DNA from: Dyella_B sp035277725
GTDB taxonomy: Bacteria > Pseudomonadota > Gammaproteobacteria > Xanthomonadales > Rhodanobacteraceae
Direction of reading: 5' to 3'
DNA: 64,000 nt
Assembly (NCBI RefSeq): GCF_035277725.1
Contig: NZ_DATEJY010000198.1
Span: forward strand, 1 to 64,000
Position numbers and translations under genes: made by a program. The notes beneath the pieces are model-generated. The model did not search any database. It had not been told where the DNA came from and saw only the letters and a program-made list of their open reading frames with translations. Shown here in pieces: positions 26,970 through 36,383 of this stretch (positions within the stretch are counted from its first letter, which is position 1; every line of letters starts with the position of its first letter).

Positions 26970-29570
26970 GTGACTGAGTTCATCGTCCGCCTCGTCCAAT
27001 TCTGCCGGCGCTACGCCATTGCCGTGGTGTTGGTTTCCTTCGCGCTGGCCGGCGTCAGCATCTGGGTCGCCGCCGGGCGTTTGGGCGTGGATACCAACAC
27101 CGACAACCTTTTTGCCGAGACGCTGCCGTGGCGTCAGCACGCCATGGCGTTCGACAAGGAGTTTCCGCAGTTCAACAACGTGCTGGCGGTGGTGGTGCGG
27201 GGCGATACGCCGGAGGAATCCGACGAAACCGCCGCCGCCCTGGCCAAGGCGCTGAGCGCGGACAAGAAACACTTCATCGACGTGAGCCGACCGGATGCCG
27301 ATCCCTTCTTCCGCCAGGAAGGCCTGCTGCTGCTCGGCCCGGATGAGTTGAGCAAGATGCTCGGTTCGCTGATGAATGCGCAGCCGCTGCTGGGTCCGCT
27401 GGCCGCCGATCCGTCGGCACGCGGCTTGTTGAACGGCGTGTCGCTGATGGCCGCGGGCGTGCGCATCCAGCATGCCGATCTTTCCCCATACAAACCCGCA
27501 CTCGATCAGCTGACCAAGGTCCTCAACAACGCCGCGGATGGCCATCCCACGCCGCTGTCGTGGCAAGGCCTGCTCGGTTCCGACGTAACGCAGCAGCCGC
27601 AGAACGCGACGTTCGTGCTGACTCATCCGGTGCTGGAAGATGGCTCGCTGCAGCCGGGCCTGGCTGCAACGCAGGCACTGGAAAACATCGCCAAAGACTT
27701 GCCGGATGTGAAAGCCGGCCGCGTGCGCGTCGACTACACCGGTTCGGTCGCGCTGGCCGACGTGCAGTTCGGCGCGCTGACCAAGGGCATTGTCGCCAGC
27801 ACCGTGATCAGCCTGCTGCTGCTTGCGCTGTGGCTGTATCTGGCCATGCATTCGTTCCGCCGCATCGTGCCGATCCTGATCACGCTGCTGGTGGGCTTTG
27901 CGCTCACCACCGGCTTTGCCGCCATTGCAGTGGGCACGTTGAACGTGATCTCGGTGGCGTTCGCGGTGTTGTTCGTCGGCCTGGCGGTGGACTTCGGCAT
28001 CCAGTTCGCGGTGCGCTTGCGCGAACAACGCATGTTGCTCGATGACATCGACAAGGCACTGGCCGAAGGCGCGCGCGTATCCGGCAATCAGATCGCCGTC
28101 GCTGCCGCCGCTACCGCGTGTGGATTCCTCGCGTTCTCACCCACCAGCTTCGTCGGCGTGGCGGAACTGGGCACTATCGCAGGCGTGGGCATGGGCATCG
28201 CGCTGGTATGCACGCTCACGCTGCTGCCGGCCTTGCTGAGCCTGGCCAAGCCGGCGCGCCAGAACAAGGAACTGTCGCTGCCGTTCGGACCGAAGCTCGA
28301 CTCGTTCCTGCACTGCTACTACAAACCGGTGCTGCTCGTGTTCGCGGCACTCGGCATCGCCGGCTTGATCGCCGGCATACGCATGCCGTTCGACGCCAAT
28401 CCGCTCAACACGCAGGATCCCCATTCCGAGCCGATGCGCACGCTGCGCAGCCTGGCCGATAACCCGGTCACCAACCCGTTCAACATCAACATCATGGTGC
28501 CCAACCTGGACACCGCGCGCACGTTGACGGACAAGCTCTCGAAGCTGCCGGAAGTGTCGCAGGTGATTTCGGGAGCGACCTTCGTACCCGCCGAGCAGGA
28601 AGCCTCGCTGGCGCAGCTCAACCAGGCGCAGGTGTTGATGCTGCCGTCGCTGGATGTCGATCCATCCGCCCCGCCGGTGACGCCGCAGGCGTTGCGCTCG
28701 GCGATCAGCGACACGCTGGACGCCATCAACGATGCCAAGCCGGAAATGACGGTGGATTCGCCGCTGCACAGCATCGAGGCAGCCTTGCAGAAGCTGAGCA
28801 AGGCACCTGATGACCGACTGATGATGATGAACGAAGCGATCAGCCGCTTCCTGCCCAAGCAATTGAACAGCTTGCGCGATGCGCTGAATGCGCAGGGCGT
28901 GACGCTGCAAACACTGCCCGAATCGATCAAGCGCGATTGGTTCAGCCCGAATGGCCAGGTGCGCATCCAGGTATCGCCGACCGTCAACGAAGAAGATACG
29001 GACGGCCTGCGCAAATTCGTGGAAGCCGTGCAACGCGTTGCACCCGAGGCTGGCGGCCCCGCCGTCACCACCATCGCTTCGGCCGACACCATCATGCAGG
29101 CGTTCAAGCAAGCGGCAACGCTGGCGATTATCGCGATCGCCATCGTGCTGATGCTGGTGATCCGCCGCCTCAAGGACGCCGGCATCGTGCTGCTGACGCT
29201 GGGCATGTCCGCGCTGATTACCGCCTTGCTTGCGGGCGCATTGGGCATGGCGGTGAATTACGCCAACATCATTGCGTTGCCGTTGCTGTTGGGCGTGGGC
29301 GTGTCGTTCAACGTGTACTTCGTGATGAACTGGCGCGCGGGTATGCGGCGATTCGTGAGTTCGGCGTCGGCGCGTGCGGTGTTGTTCTCGGCGCTGACGA
29401 CTGGCACCGCGTTCGGTTCGCTGGCGTTGTCGCATGACTTGGGCATGGCCAGCATGGGCCGCATGCTGCTGGTGAGCCTGGTAGCGGTCTTGCTGGCAAC
29501 GTTTATTTTTCTGCCGGCGTTGCTGTATGCGATCAAGCCGCCGAAGGAAATCAGCGGCACAGGGCATTGA
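26970..29570 (+). CDS. hpnN: HpnN-like RND/MMPL lipid exporter
   Basis: A protein of 866 residues. GTG 26970 is preceded by GAGGAG; a TTG 18 nt upstream is less likely. Architecture of an MMPL/HpnN RND transporter: TM1 at about residues 17-36, a first periplasmic loop to about 255, then helices 2-6 (about 262-420 with GLAVDFGIQFAVRLREQ), TM7 near 450, a second periplasmic domain to about 715, and helices 8-12. No inserted cytoplasmic domain. HpnN moves hopanoids to the outer membrane. No squalene-hopene cyclase is in the window, so the substrate may be another isoprenoid lipid. An imperfect TCCCT..AGGGA repeat lies about 65 nt upstream. Confidence 0.85.
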   Translation: MTEFIVRLVQFCRRYAIAVVLVSFALAGVSIWVAAGRLGVDTNTDNLFAETLPWRQHAMAFDKEFPQFNNVLAVVVRGDTPEESDETAAALAKALSADKKHFIDVSRPDADPFFRQEGLLLLGPDELSKMLGSLMNAQPLLGPLAADPSARGLLNGVSLMAAGVRIQHADLSPYKPALDQLTKVLNNAADGHPTPLSWQGLLGSDVTQQPQNATFVLTHPVLEDGSLQPGLAATQALENIAKDLPDVKAGRVRVDYTGSVALADVQFGALTKGIVASTVISLLLLALWLYLAMHSFRRIVPILITLLVGFALTTGFAAIAVGTLNVISVAFAVLFVGLAVDFGIQFAVRLREQRMLLDDIDKALAEGARVSGNQIAVAAAATACGFLAFSPTSFVGVAELGTIAGVGMGIALVCTLTLLPALLSLAKPARQNKELSLPFGPKLDSFLHCYYKPVLLVFAALGIAGLIAGIRMPFDANPLNTQDPHSEPMRTLRSLADNPVTNPFNINIMVPNLDTARTLTDKLSKLPEVSQVISGATFVPAEQEASLAQLNQAQVLMLPSLDVDPSAPPVTPQALRSAISDTLDAINDAKPEMTVDSPLHSIEAALQKLSKAPDDRLMMMNEAISRFLPKQLNSLRDALNAQGVTLQTLPESIKRDWFSPNGQVRIQVSPTVNEEDTDGLRKFVEAVQRVAPEAGGPAVTTIASADTIMQAFKQAATLAIIAIAIVLMLVIRRLKDAGIVLLTLGMSALITALLAGALGMAVNYANIIALPLLLGVGVSFNVYFVMNWRAGMRRFVSSASARAVLFSALTTGTAFGSLALSHDLGMASMGRMLLVSLVAVLLATFIFLPALLYAIKPPKEISGTGH

Positions 29571-29571
29571 C

Positions 29572-29644
29572 GTAGGTTGGGGTGCGAACCCCAACACCAC
29601 GCGATAACAGGCATGGCCATGTTGGGGTTTGCACCCCAACCTAC
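29572..29644. repeat. REP/BIME palindrome, class A (tandem copy 1)
   Basis: Begins one nucleotide after the stop of the exporter gene; the right arm has TTTGCACCCC for TTCGCACCCC. Confidence 0.9.
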
Positions 29645-29688
29645 GCCTTGGCGAGCCGCCCAAGCAGATCAGCGACACGCGCGTCGAT

Positions 29689-29761
29689 GTAGGTTGGGGT
29701 GCGAACCCCAACATGGCGCGATGACACGCATGGCCATGTTGGGGTTTGCACCTCAACCTGC
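29689..29761. repeat. REP/BIME palindrome, class A (tandem copy 2)
   Basis: Second element 45 nt further on. It shares the TTTGCAC variant with its neighbour, which suggests duplication. The right foot has diverged to CCTGCGG. It ends 2 nt before the stop of the convergent TonB receptor gene. Confidence 0.88.
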
Positions 29762-29763
29762 GG

Positions 29764-32073
29764 CTAAAACGGCACGTTGAACGCCATGCCTACCGTGCGC
29801 GGCGTCGACATCTGCACCAGCATCGGGCCGCCGACTGAGGCGAGGAAATTCACTGCTTCATCGTTCAACGTACCGATCGGCACCTGCCGGTTCGCGATAT
29901 TGCGCACATAGAAATCCACGTTCGCGCCGCCGTGCAATGTCACCCCGACATTGAGATCCACGAACATGAAGCCCGGCAGCTTGAAATTCGGATCGCTCAG
30001 ATCGCCGTCGAAACCGGCATTGCGGTGGCTGGAACCGCGCACCACGGCGCCCATGTACGCATGCATGCCGGCCAGCACGAATTTGTATTTACCGCTTACC
30101 GTACCCGCCCAGCGCGCCGAATAAGGCAGCCTGGCATGAGGCTGGATGCCGAGTTGAGGCGCGCCGTTGTTGGTGAACGCATCCGTGTAGGCACCGGATA
30201 CGCCCAGCTCCCACGGCCCGTCGGCATAGCTGCCTTGCAGTTCGATGCCTTTGATGCGCGCATCGCCGGCATTCTGGATGATCGTGTTTCCGAGGGTGTA
30301 GGTGTAAAGCTGCATGTGATGCCACTCGATGTCGTAGCCATCGAGGCCCACGTTCAAGTGATGATCGAGATAGCTGCCCTTGTAGCCGAGTTCGTAGCTT
30401 TCCAGGTTGTCGGAACCAAACGTGCTGGTGGCATTGGGGTTGGGCACCAGCAGGGTGCTTTGCAGCGGCGCCTGCAAACCACCAGGGCGATAACCGGTGG
30501 AAGCGCGCAGGTAATACGTGCCGGTATCGGTGGACCGCCAGCTCAACGTGACCATCTTGGTGACGTCCTGGTCTTTCACGTGTTCGCGAAAACCACCCGG
30601 GCTGCCGGCGAACGGCCCATCCTCGGCGTTGGAAAGCCTCTGCGTATTGCCGCTGGCCCGCGCGCCGATCGTGAGATCCAGCGTGGGACGGATATGCCAT
30701 GTGACATCACCGTAGCCGGCGTATTCCTCGAAGCGGGAATTGACGGCTTGCGCAATCAACGGCGTGGTACCGGGCGGCGGCACGTTGTCGCCTTGCAGCA
30801 CGTATTGCTCCCACACGTCCTCCCGATTCAGCCAAACGCCGAGCAGCCAATCGAACGTCTGGTTCTTTTTGGACGTAAAACGAATCTCCTGCGATGACTT
30901 GTGCACGGTGTATTGCGAATCGACATACAGCGAGCTGAGCGGCTGATCCACGCCAAACAACGGACCTATTTCGTTCAACAAACCCAGGAACGAATCCGGA
31001 TAATCCTGCACGCTGTGATTGACGAAATTCTGATAAGCGCTGATCCAGTCCACCGTCCCCCAATCGAAATCGTAGCCGGCGTGAAAGGAGTAAAGCTGCA
31101 GCGTTTGCGTGAATGGCTCGCGATGATTGAGTGCTCGGTTGTAAGGACCACCGGAAATCGGCTGCCCCTGCAAATTGAAATCGCCCATCGACAGACCATC
31201 GGCCATGATCTTCTGCGCCATGGCAGTGACGTTCAAACTGAGCTTGCCGGTAGGATCGACTTCCAGTTGCACGCGTGCGCCTTTGGTATGCGTGCGATCG
31301 GCACCACCGGCCGGCGTTTCACCCACCGCGCGATACACGCCGGTGGCGTGCTGATCCACCACGGAAACGCGCACTGCCGCTTTATCTTTGATAAGCGGAA
31401 GATTGATGGACGCATGTTCGGAATAACTGGTGCCGCCGCGATTCGTATTGGAAACATCCGCACCGACATTGCCGCTGAAACCACCAAGATCTGGCTTCAC
31501 CGTCACGTATTTCACCAACCCGCCCATTGAGCCCGCGCCATACAAGGTACCCTGCGGTCCATACAGAAATTCGATGTGATCCAGATCGAGCAACGCAGGA
31601 TCGAACAAAAACGTCGCCGCAGCCGCATACACAGTGCTGCCGCCCATGGGCACATCGTCGATATAAAGCGACACGGTGGGGCTGGTCTGATTGCCCGTCG
31701 ACACACCGCGCATCACCAGTTCGCCCTGCCCCGTACCACCGGCGCTCGCAAAAAACACGCCCGGCTGATACGACACGTAGTCGTTGAGATTCTTCGCGCC
31801 GAGTTGCTGCAACGTGGCAGCCTGCACCGTGTCGACGTGCATCGGTACATCCCGTTCTGGTTCACGGCGCCGATTGGCTGTCACCATCACTTCATTCAAG
31901 GTCACATGTTGACTGTCGCCTACTGACAGTGGCGAGGCCGTAGTGCTTGACGATGCGGGTGACGTGTTGGTCTGCGCCATCGCCGCCGGTGCTATCAAGG
32001 CGATGACCATCAAGCGGATGACGCGCGACAAATAGCGCGGCACAAGCAAGGAAGCGGCGATACGATCATTCAT
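29764..32073 (-). CDS. TonB-dependent outer membrane receptor
   Basis: A protein of 769 residues. Signal peptide to about residue 33 (APAAMAQ), a TonB box-like VTLNEVMVTA near residues 57-66, then the plug domain (residues about 75-205, LVMRGVSTGNQTSPTVSLYIDD and YGPQGTLYGAGSMGG). A 22-strand barrel follows, ending in the aromatic C-terminus GMAFNVPF that BAM recognises. Probably siderophore, vitamin or glycan import; the substrate cannot be told from sequence alone and no transport partner gene is adjacent. Confidence 0.93.
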   Translation of the reverse strand: MNDRIAASLLVPRYLSRVIRLMVIALIAPAAMAQTNTSPASSSTTASPLSVGDSQHVTLNEVMVTANRRREPERDVPMHVDTVQAATLQQLGAKNLNDYVSYQPGVFFASAGGTGQGELVMRGVSTGNQTSPTVSLYIDDVPMGGSTVYAAAATFLFDPALLDLDHIEFLYGPQGTLYGAGSMGGLVKYVTVKPDLGGFSGNVGADVSNTNRGGTSYSEHASINLPLIKDKAAVRVSVVDQHATGVYRAVGETPAGGADRTHTKGARVQLEVDPTGKLSLNVTAMAQKIMADGLSMGDFNLQGQPISGGPYNRALNHREPFTQTLQLYSFHAGYDFDWGTVDWISAYQNFVNHSVQDYPDSFLGLLNEIGPLFGVDQPLSSLYVDSQYTVHKSSQEIRFTSKKNQTFDWLLGVWLNREDVWEQYVLQGDNVPPPGTTPLIAQAVNSRFEEYAGYGDVTWHIRPTLDLTIGARASGNTQRLSNAEDGPFAGSPGGFREHVKDQDVTKMVTLSWRSTDTGTYYLRASTGYRPGGLQAPLQSTLLVPNPNATSTFGSDNLESYELGYKGSYLDHHLNVGLDGYDIEWHHMQLYTYTLGNTIIQNAGDARIKGIELQGSYADGPWELGVSGAYTDAFTNNGAPQLGIQPHARLPYSARWAGTVSGKYKFVLAGMHAYMGAVVRGSSHRNAGFDGDLSDPNFKLPGFMFVDLNVGVTLHGGANVDFYVRNIANRQVPIGTLNDEAVNFLASVGGPMLVQMSTPRTVGMAFNVPF

Positions 32074-32164
32074 GGCAGCACATCCGGGGTAAACGTGGTG
32101 TGTTTACGCCCGAACGCACTGATGGAATCCGGGCCCCTTCAGTCGCCGCAGTCTACGCCCAATG

Positions 32165-33034
32165 TCATGGCGAATCGCAAGTGCCCGCGATTGGCCAACG
32201 CCCCATGCTCACGCGATCGCGTTGTTCAAGATCATGCGCTGTTGAAAGCTCCACGAAATCTGCGTCACGCAGCAACGCGCGCACCGCGTCGCCTTGCTGC
32301 CAACCATGCTCGAACAAAAGCCAACCACCTCGCACAAGGTGAAGACCGGCATCACGCACGATGCGGCGAATGTCATCAAGCCCATCACGGCCCGACACGA
32401 GCGCGCTGATCGGCTCGAAACGCAAATCGCCCTGCTGCAAATGTGGATCGTCCAACTCGATATACGGTGGATTGGACACGATGACGTCGAAGCGGTAGTC
32501 ATCCAATGGCGCAAACCAATCGCCGTGGACGAAGTGCACGTTGCCGAGATGATGACGCCGTGCATTGTGGCGCGCCACGTCGAGCGCTTCGCTGCTCGCA
32601 TCGACGGCAACCATCTCCGCCATCGGCCGTTCACGCGCGATCGCCAAGGCGATGGCGCCGGAACCTGTACCCAGATCCAGCACGCGGCATGCTTTGTCGA
32701 CGGGCACCCGTTCCAACGCCAGCTCGACCAGCAGCTCGGTTTCCGGACGGGGAATCAGCGTCGCGGGCGTGACTTCCAGATCGAGCGACCAGAAGCCGCG
32801 CCGGCCCGTGATATAGGCGATGGGCTCGCCTGCTTCACGCTGTTCGATCAATAGCGCATACGCCGCGGCGTGATCTGGCGAAAGCACATCATCGGCGTGT
32901 GCGATCAACCAGCTGCGTGGTTTGCTCAAGGCATAGCCGAGCAGCACTTCGGCGTCGATACGGTCGCCGAGGCGTTGGGTGGCATCGCTCAGTGCTTGGC
33001 GTACGCTGGTGGTATGCGAAGGGTCGCGCAGCAT
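32165..33034 (-). CDS. prmC: Peptide chain release factor N5-glutamine methyltransferase
   Basis: SAM-dependent enzyme methylating the GGQ glutamine of RF1/RF2. 289 residues from ATG 33034 (a TTG one codon earlier is also possible). N-terminal helical domain (about 1-85), then the Rossmann domain with VLDLGTGSGAIALA (about residues 118-131) and the substrate-binding NPPY motif (about residues 186-189). No release factor gene is nearby; prfA-prmC linkage is not maintained here. Confidence 0.95.
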   Translation of the reverse strand: MLRDPSHTTSVRQALSDATQRLGDRIDAEVLLGYALSKPRSWLIAHADDVLSPDHAAAYALLIEQREAGEPIAYITGRRGFWSLDLEVTPATLIPRPETELLVELALERVPVDKACRVLDLGTGSGAIALAIARERPMAEMVAVDASSEALDVARHNARRHHLGNVHFVHGDWFAPLDDYRFDVIVSNPPYIELDDPHLQQGDLRFEPISALVSGRDGLDDIRRIVRDAGLHLVRGGWLLFEHGWQQGDAVRALLRDADFVELSTAHDLEQRDRVSMGRWPIAGTCDSP

Positions 33035-33072
33035 CAATACCTACTCATCATCAAGATCGTCATGCTTCAGGA

Positions 33073-33100
33073 CGTCGTTCCGGCGAAAGCCGGAATGACG
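33073..33100. repeat. Palindromic repeat, class C, single stem
   Basis: CGTCGTTCCGGC-GAAA-GCCGGAATGACG: one compact hairpin of the CCGGCGAAAGCCGG type, corresponding to one half of the longer elements at 20812 and 56765. Lies in the prmC upstream gap. Confidence 0.7.
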
Positions 33101-33198
33101 AATCGCCCTGAAACACATCGACGCGAACATCAAGTACAGCGCGTTGAGTCGCACGCAATGAACATGAAAAAAAGCTACAAGGACTCATCGACGACGGG

Positions 33199-34143
33199 TC
33201 AAACCACCCGCCGCCTTTTTGCCGAAGCCGTCGCCGCCGTATGCGGATCAAGCAAATCATGCGGCAGATGCTTGAATACTTCCGCCAGTTGCTTAAGAAA
33301 ACCACCCATCGCCGAACTCTTGCGCCACACCATCGCAATGCGCCGGCTCGGCGGATGGCCACTGAATTCCACCAACTGCAAATTCGGCGCCGGCGCTACC
33401 GGTGGCTTCACCGCCAGCGTCGGCAACAGGGTAATACCTACGTTGGCCGCGACCATCTGGCGCAAAGTTTCCAAACTCGTCGCGCGAAAACCGCTCTTCT
33501 CGCCCGCGCCAGCCATATGGCAAACCTCCAGCGCCTGGTCGCGCAGACAGTGGCCATCTTCCAGCAGCAACAGGCTTTGATCCGACAGATCGTTAAGCTT
33601 CAACGACGGACGCTTGGCCAGCGGATGCGACTGCGGCACCGCCAGCAGGAAGGGCTCTTCGAACAACATTTCGGCGTGCAAGTTGTCATCGTGAATCGGC
33701 AACGCAAGCACGCCGGCATCGAGCTTTCCTTCGCGTAGACGATGCAGCACGACTTCAGTTTTCTCCTCAACCAATAACAATTCCAGCCGCGGAAAACGCT
33801 CACGCACCACGGGGATCACATGCGGCAGCAGATAAGGGCCAAGCGTGGGGAAGATGCCGAGGCGCACCGTGCCCGATTCGGGATCAACCGTGCGCCGCGC
33901 AATGCTCTTGATCTGCTCGATTTCGTTCAACACCTCACGCGCGCGATTGGCAATATCGCGGCCCACTTCGGTGAGCAGCACCTTGCGCGGGGTACGCTCC
34001 ACCAATGCCACACCCAGTTCGTCTTCCAGCTTCTTGATCTGAGTGGAAAGCGTGGGTTGGCTGACGAAACAGGCTTCCGCCGCACGGCCAAAATGGCGGT
34101 GTTCGGCGAGGGAGACGAGGTAGTGGAGGTCGCGTAGGTTCAT
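33199..34143 (-). CDS. oxyR: Hydrogen peroxide-responsive LysR regulator OxyR
   Basis: A protein of 314 residues. N-terminal winged helix-turn-helix (residues 1-60, FGRAAEACFVSQPTLSTQIK) and C-terminal regulatory domain. The redox pair Cys199 and Cys208 sits in EDGHCLRDQALEVCH, exactly at the E. coli OxyR positions; this separates it from other LysR regulators. Activates peroxide defence genes after disulfide formation. An OxyR half-site lies 11 nt upstream of its start, consistent with autoregulation. No katG or ahpC is adjacent in the window, but rubrerythrin lies 13 kb away. Confidence 0.96.
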   Translation of the reverse strand: MNLRDLHYLVSLAEHRHFGRAAEACFVSQPTLSTQIKKLEDELGVALVERTPRKVLLTEVGRDIANRAREVLNEIEQIKSIARRTVDPESGTVRLGIFPTLGPYLLPHVIPVVRERFPRLELLLVEEKTEVVLHRLREGKLDAGVLALPIHDDNLHAEMLFEEPFLLAVPQSHPLAKRPSLKLNDLSDQSLLLLEDGHCLRDQALEVCHMAGAGEKSGFRATSLETLRQMVAANVGITLLPTLAVKPPVAPAPNLQLVEFSGHPPSRRIAMVWRKSSAMGGFLKQLAEVFKHLPHDLLDPHTAATASAKRRRVV

Positions 34144-34153
34144 AAGCCAACTA

Positions 34154-34168
34154 ATAGATAATATCTAT
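34154..34168. promoter_or_regulatory. OxyR binding half-site (oxyR autoregulation)
   Basis: ATAGATAATATCTAT, a full match to the ATAGntnnnanCTAT unit bound by one OxyR dimer. It sits in the oxyR leader, ending 25 nt upstream of the start. An ATAG is found further away (34179-34182), but not in the exact spacing of a second unit. Confidence 0.65.
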
Positions 34169-34236
34169 GGATTTCCATCATAGAGATAAGTTTCGGCAAT
34201 GCAACCCTTTCCTCTTCAAATCAGCTTTTGCGCATG

Positions 34237-34266
34237 AAAAAGCCCCGGCATAGCGCCGGGGCTTTT
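34237..34266. terminator. Rho-independent terminator of the S8 peptidase gene
   Basis: GCCCCGGC / GCCGGGGC stem with A and T runs on both sides, 18 nt past the S8 stop, read on the minus strand. Confidence 0.9.
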
Positions 34267-34283
34267 GAGGTCAGACCGGACTG

Positions 34284-36242
34284 TTACGGCTTGTAGTCAC
34301 CCAGCACGGAGATATTGTTGAAGCCGCTGCCCTGCTGCGGAGCCACGCGCAAGTAGTACGTAGCCGCCTGCGGAGCTTGAATGACCACCGCTTGGCTGGT
34401 GCCTGGTTTTGCAGAGCGGGAGTCAGCATTGCTGCCATCCACTGCCGGTACGGCGCCAGCCTTCACGTACAGCGCCACATCACCGGCGCCACCGAGGGTG
34501 CGCAGGTTCAAAGTGGTGGCGCCTGCTGGCACCCAGATCGCATACAGGATGCTGCCGCCAGTAGAACTCTGACCGGACAGCAGGACGCCCTTGGTCAACG
34601 TCTTGGCGATCGTACCGCCATCGCCGGGGTTGCCGCCGTTGTCTTCGCCATTCACCGCCACGTTGACGGCGGCATAGGCATCGAGAATGCCTGCACCGAT
34701 CTTTTGGTCCTCCGCCACCGGGAACGGACGTGCGGACTTCTCCAAGGTGTCGTGGATCTGCGCAGGAGTAAGGTCAGGCAGGCCCGCGGTCTTTACCGCA
34801 CCCACCATCATCGCCACCGCAGCCGTGACATGCGGCGCTGCCTGGGAGGTACCCGCCATGCCTGCGTACGCTTGGACTGGATCGGCAGGATAGATGGGGT
34901 CTTCCGTACCCAAATTGATGGCCGCCCACACGAAACCTTCAGGGTTGGCTTGCTGGCCGGAGGACACATCGTTTTGGTAGACACCGCCGCCTGGTGCCGA
35001 GATCGTGACGCCGCTGCCGTAGTTGGAATAAAACGCGCGCTTGCCGGTGATGCCATTGGATGCTACCGCAATGACGCCAGGACAACTGGCAGGGGTATCG
35101 TTGGATACGTCCTGATTATCATTGCCCGCTGCCACCACTACGGTAACGCCGCGACTAATAGCGTTTTGGATAGCCTGGTATTCCGGCGTGGCAGGTGTAC
35201 ACGGTGCGGCTCCACCCAGACTCAAGTTGATGACTTTTACCGGATGCGTATTGTCCGGCACGCCGTCCACGTGACCACCTGAGGCCCATTCAATCGCTTC
35301 GGAAATATCGCTTTCATAACCGCCGCAATGACCCAGCACGCGTACTGGCAACACTTTGGCGTTGTAAGCGACACCGGCCATGCCTACACCATTGTTAGTC
35401 ACTTCACCAATCACACCCGCCACGTTGGTGCCGTGCCAACTGCTGCCTTGGACCGGGTCGTTCCTGGAACACAGCCCCTTCCCCGGCATCGTCCAATCGC
35501 CTAGATCCCAGCCACCCGGTGCATAACCGTTATCAGGACGGCCAGATACCGCCGAATCAGAAATAAAGTCATAGCCGGCATCGCCCAGCGACGTATCTAG
35601 ATCTGGGTGTTCCGTGATGCCGGTGTCGATGACAGCCACGGTCACATCCGAGCCATCGGCGATATTCCATGCCTGGTCGACGTTCGCGCCACCGGTAGGA
35701 TTCGAGAAATGCCATTGGTACCTTGTGTAGTCCGGATCGTTCGGTGCGAACGGATCACCAGAGGTCTTGTCGGTAGGTTTCGCGATGTCGGAGGCAGCCT
35801 TGATATCTCGCACCGCGCGCATGACGTGGTCGGGCTGGACGTGTACCACGGCCGGATCGGAAGCGAGCTGCGTCATAAGGGTGTTGGCTTCGCTTTGATT
35901 CAACTTGCGCGACGTACGCACAACATCGGAACCTGTCGCAAGCTTGCGCTGATAGAACGCAGACACGCCCGGCGTCGAAGTCCCGTTGGATGAGATCGTG
36001 GCCTTGTTCAAGCCGGTACGACCGAGCGCAGCGTTCACGCCCTGCAAAGCAGCAGTGCTACTGCTTCGCTCGGCGGAGCCGTTCTTGTAGGTGACGATGA
36101 AGCGATCATATGTTTCGCTTGCTTGATTGACACCTATAACTTTGGCTGGCAGAGACGTGGTCTGCGCGGCATGGACCGCCGGAATAGCCAGCACCAGAGC
36201 TGCCGCAAGCGCGCCAATGCGCAGAGGCTGAAATGACTTCAT
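34284..36242 (-). CDS. Secreted S8 (subtilisin-like) serine peptidase
   Basis: A protein of 652 residues from ATG 36242 (AAGGAAA site; begins MKSFQPLRIG and a signal peptide to about residue 25). A pro-domain (about residues 30-150) is followed by the S8 catalytic domain with Asp near 206 (VIDTGI), His near 270 (HGTNVAG) and Ser near 465 (GMAGTSQAAPHV). A C-terminal pre-peptidase PPC-like beta domain (about 555-652) ends in SGFNNISVLGDYKP, usually removed after secretion. Extracellular protease. Transcribed downstream of the adhesin gene on the same strand but with its own leader. Confidence 0.95.
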   Translation of the reverse strand: MKSFQPLRIGALAAALVLAIPAVHAAQTTSLPAKVIGVNQASETYDRFIVTYKNGSAERSSSTAALQGVNAALGRTGLNKATISSNGTSTPGVSAFYQRKLATGSDVVRTSRKLNQSEANTLMTQLASDPAVVHVQPDHVMRAVRDIKAASDIAKPTDKTSGDPFAPNDPDYTRYQWHFSNPTGGANVDQAWNIADGSDVTVAVIDTGITEHPDLDTSLGDAGYDFISDSAVSGRPDNGYAPGGWDLGDWTMPGKGLCSRNDPVQGSSWHGTNVAGVIGEVTNNGVGMAGVAYNAKVLPVRVLGHCGGYESDISEAIEWASGGHVDGVPDNTHPVKVINLSLGGAAPCTPATPEYQAIQNAISRGVTVVVAAGNDNQDVSNDTPASCPGVIAVASNGITGKRAFYSNYGSGVTISAPGGGVYQNDVSSGQQANPEGFVWAAINLGTEDPIYPADPVQAYAGMAGTSQAAPHVTAAVAMMVGAVKTAGLPDLTPAQIHDTLEKSARPFPVAEDQKIGAGILDAYAAVNVAVNGEDNGGNPGDGGTIAKTLTKGVLLSGQSSTGGSILYAIWVPAGATTLNLRTLGGAGDVALYVKAGAVPAVDGSNADSRSAKPGTSQAVVIQAPQAATYYLRVAPQQGSGFNNISVLGDYKP

Positions 36243-36341
36243 GCATGTTTCCTTGAAGTAGGTCCGGAGCTTTCCCCGCCCCGGATGAAGTGGCGAATGA
36301 CGCAAACCATCGGTTCTTGCCATGTCGCATGACACTGGAAG

Positions 36342-36377
36342 CAGCGCCCCTTCCATCGAAGAGAGAAAAGGGGCGCT
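36342..36377 (-). terminator. Stem-loop after the adhesin gene
   Basis: Long stem AGCGCCCCTT / AAGGGGCGCT with a roughly 15-nt loop, 7 nt past the adhesin stop. There is no T-tract, so factor-dependent termination or mRNA 3'-end protection is equally possible. Confidence 0.5.
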
Positions 36378-36383
36378 ATCCCA

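Noticed and set aside
28137..29756. 539-codon open frame on the minus strand
   Set aside because: Shadow of the HpnN-like gene, with His/Arg/Gln-rich translation and REP-encoded ends.
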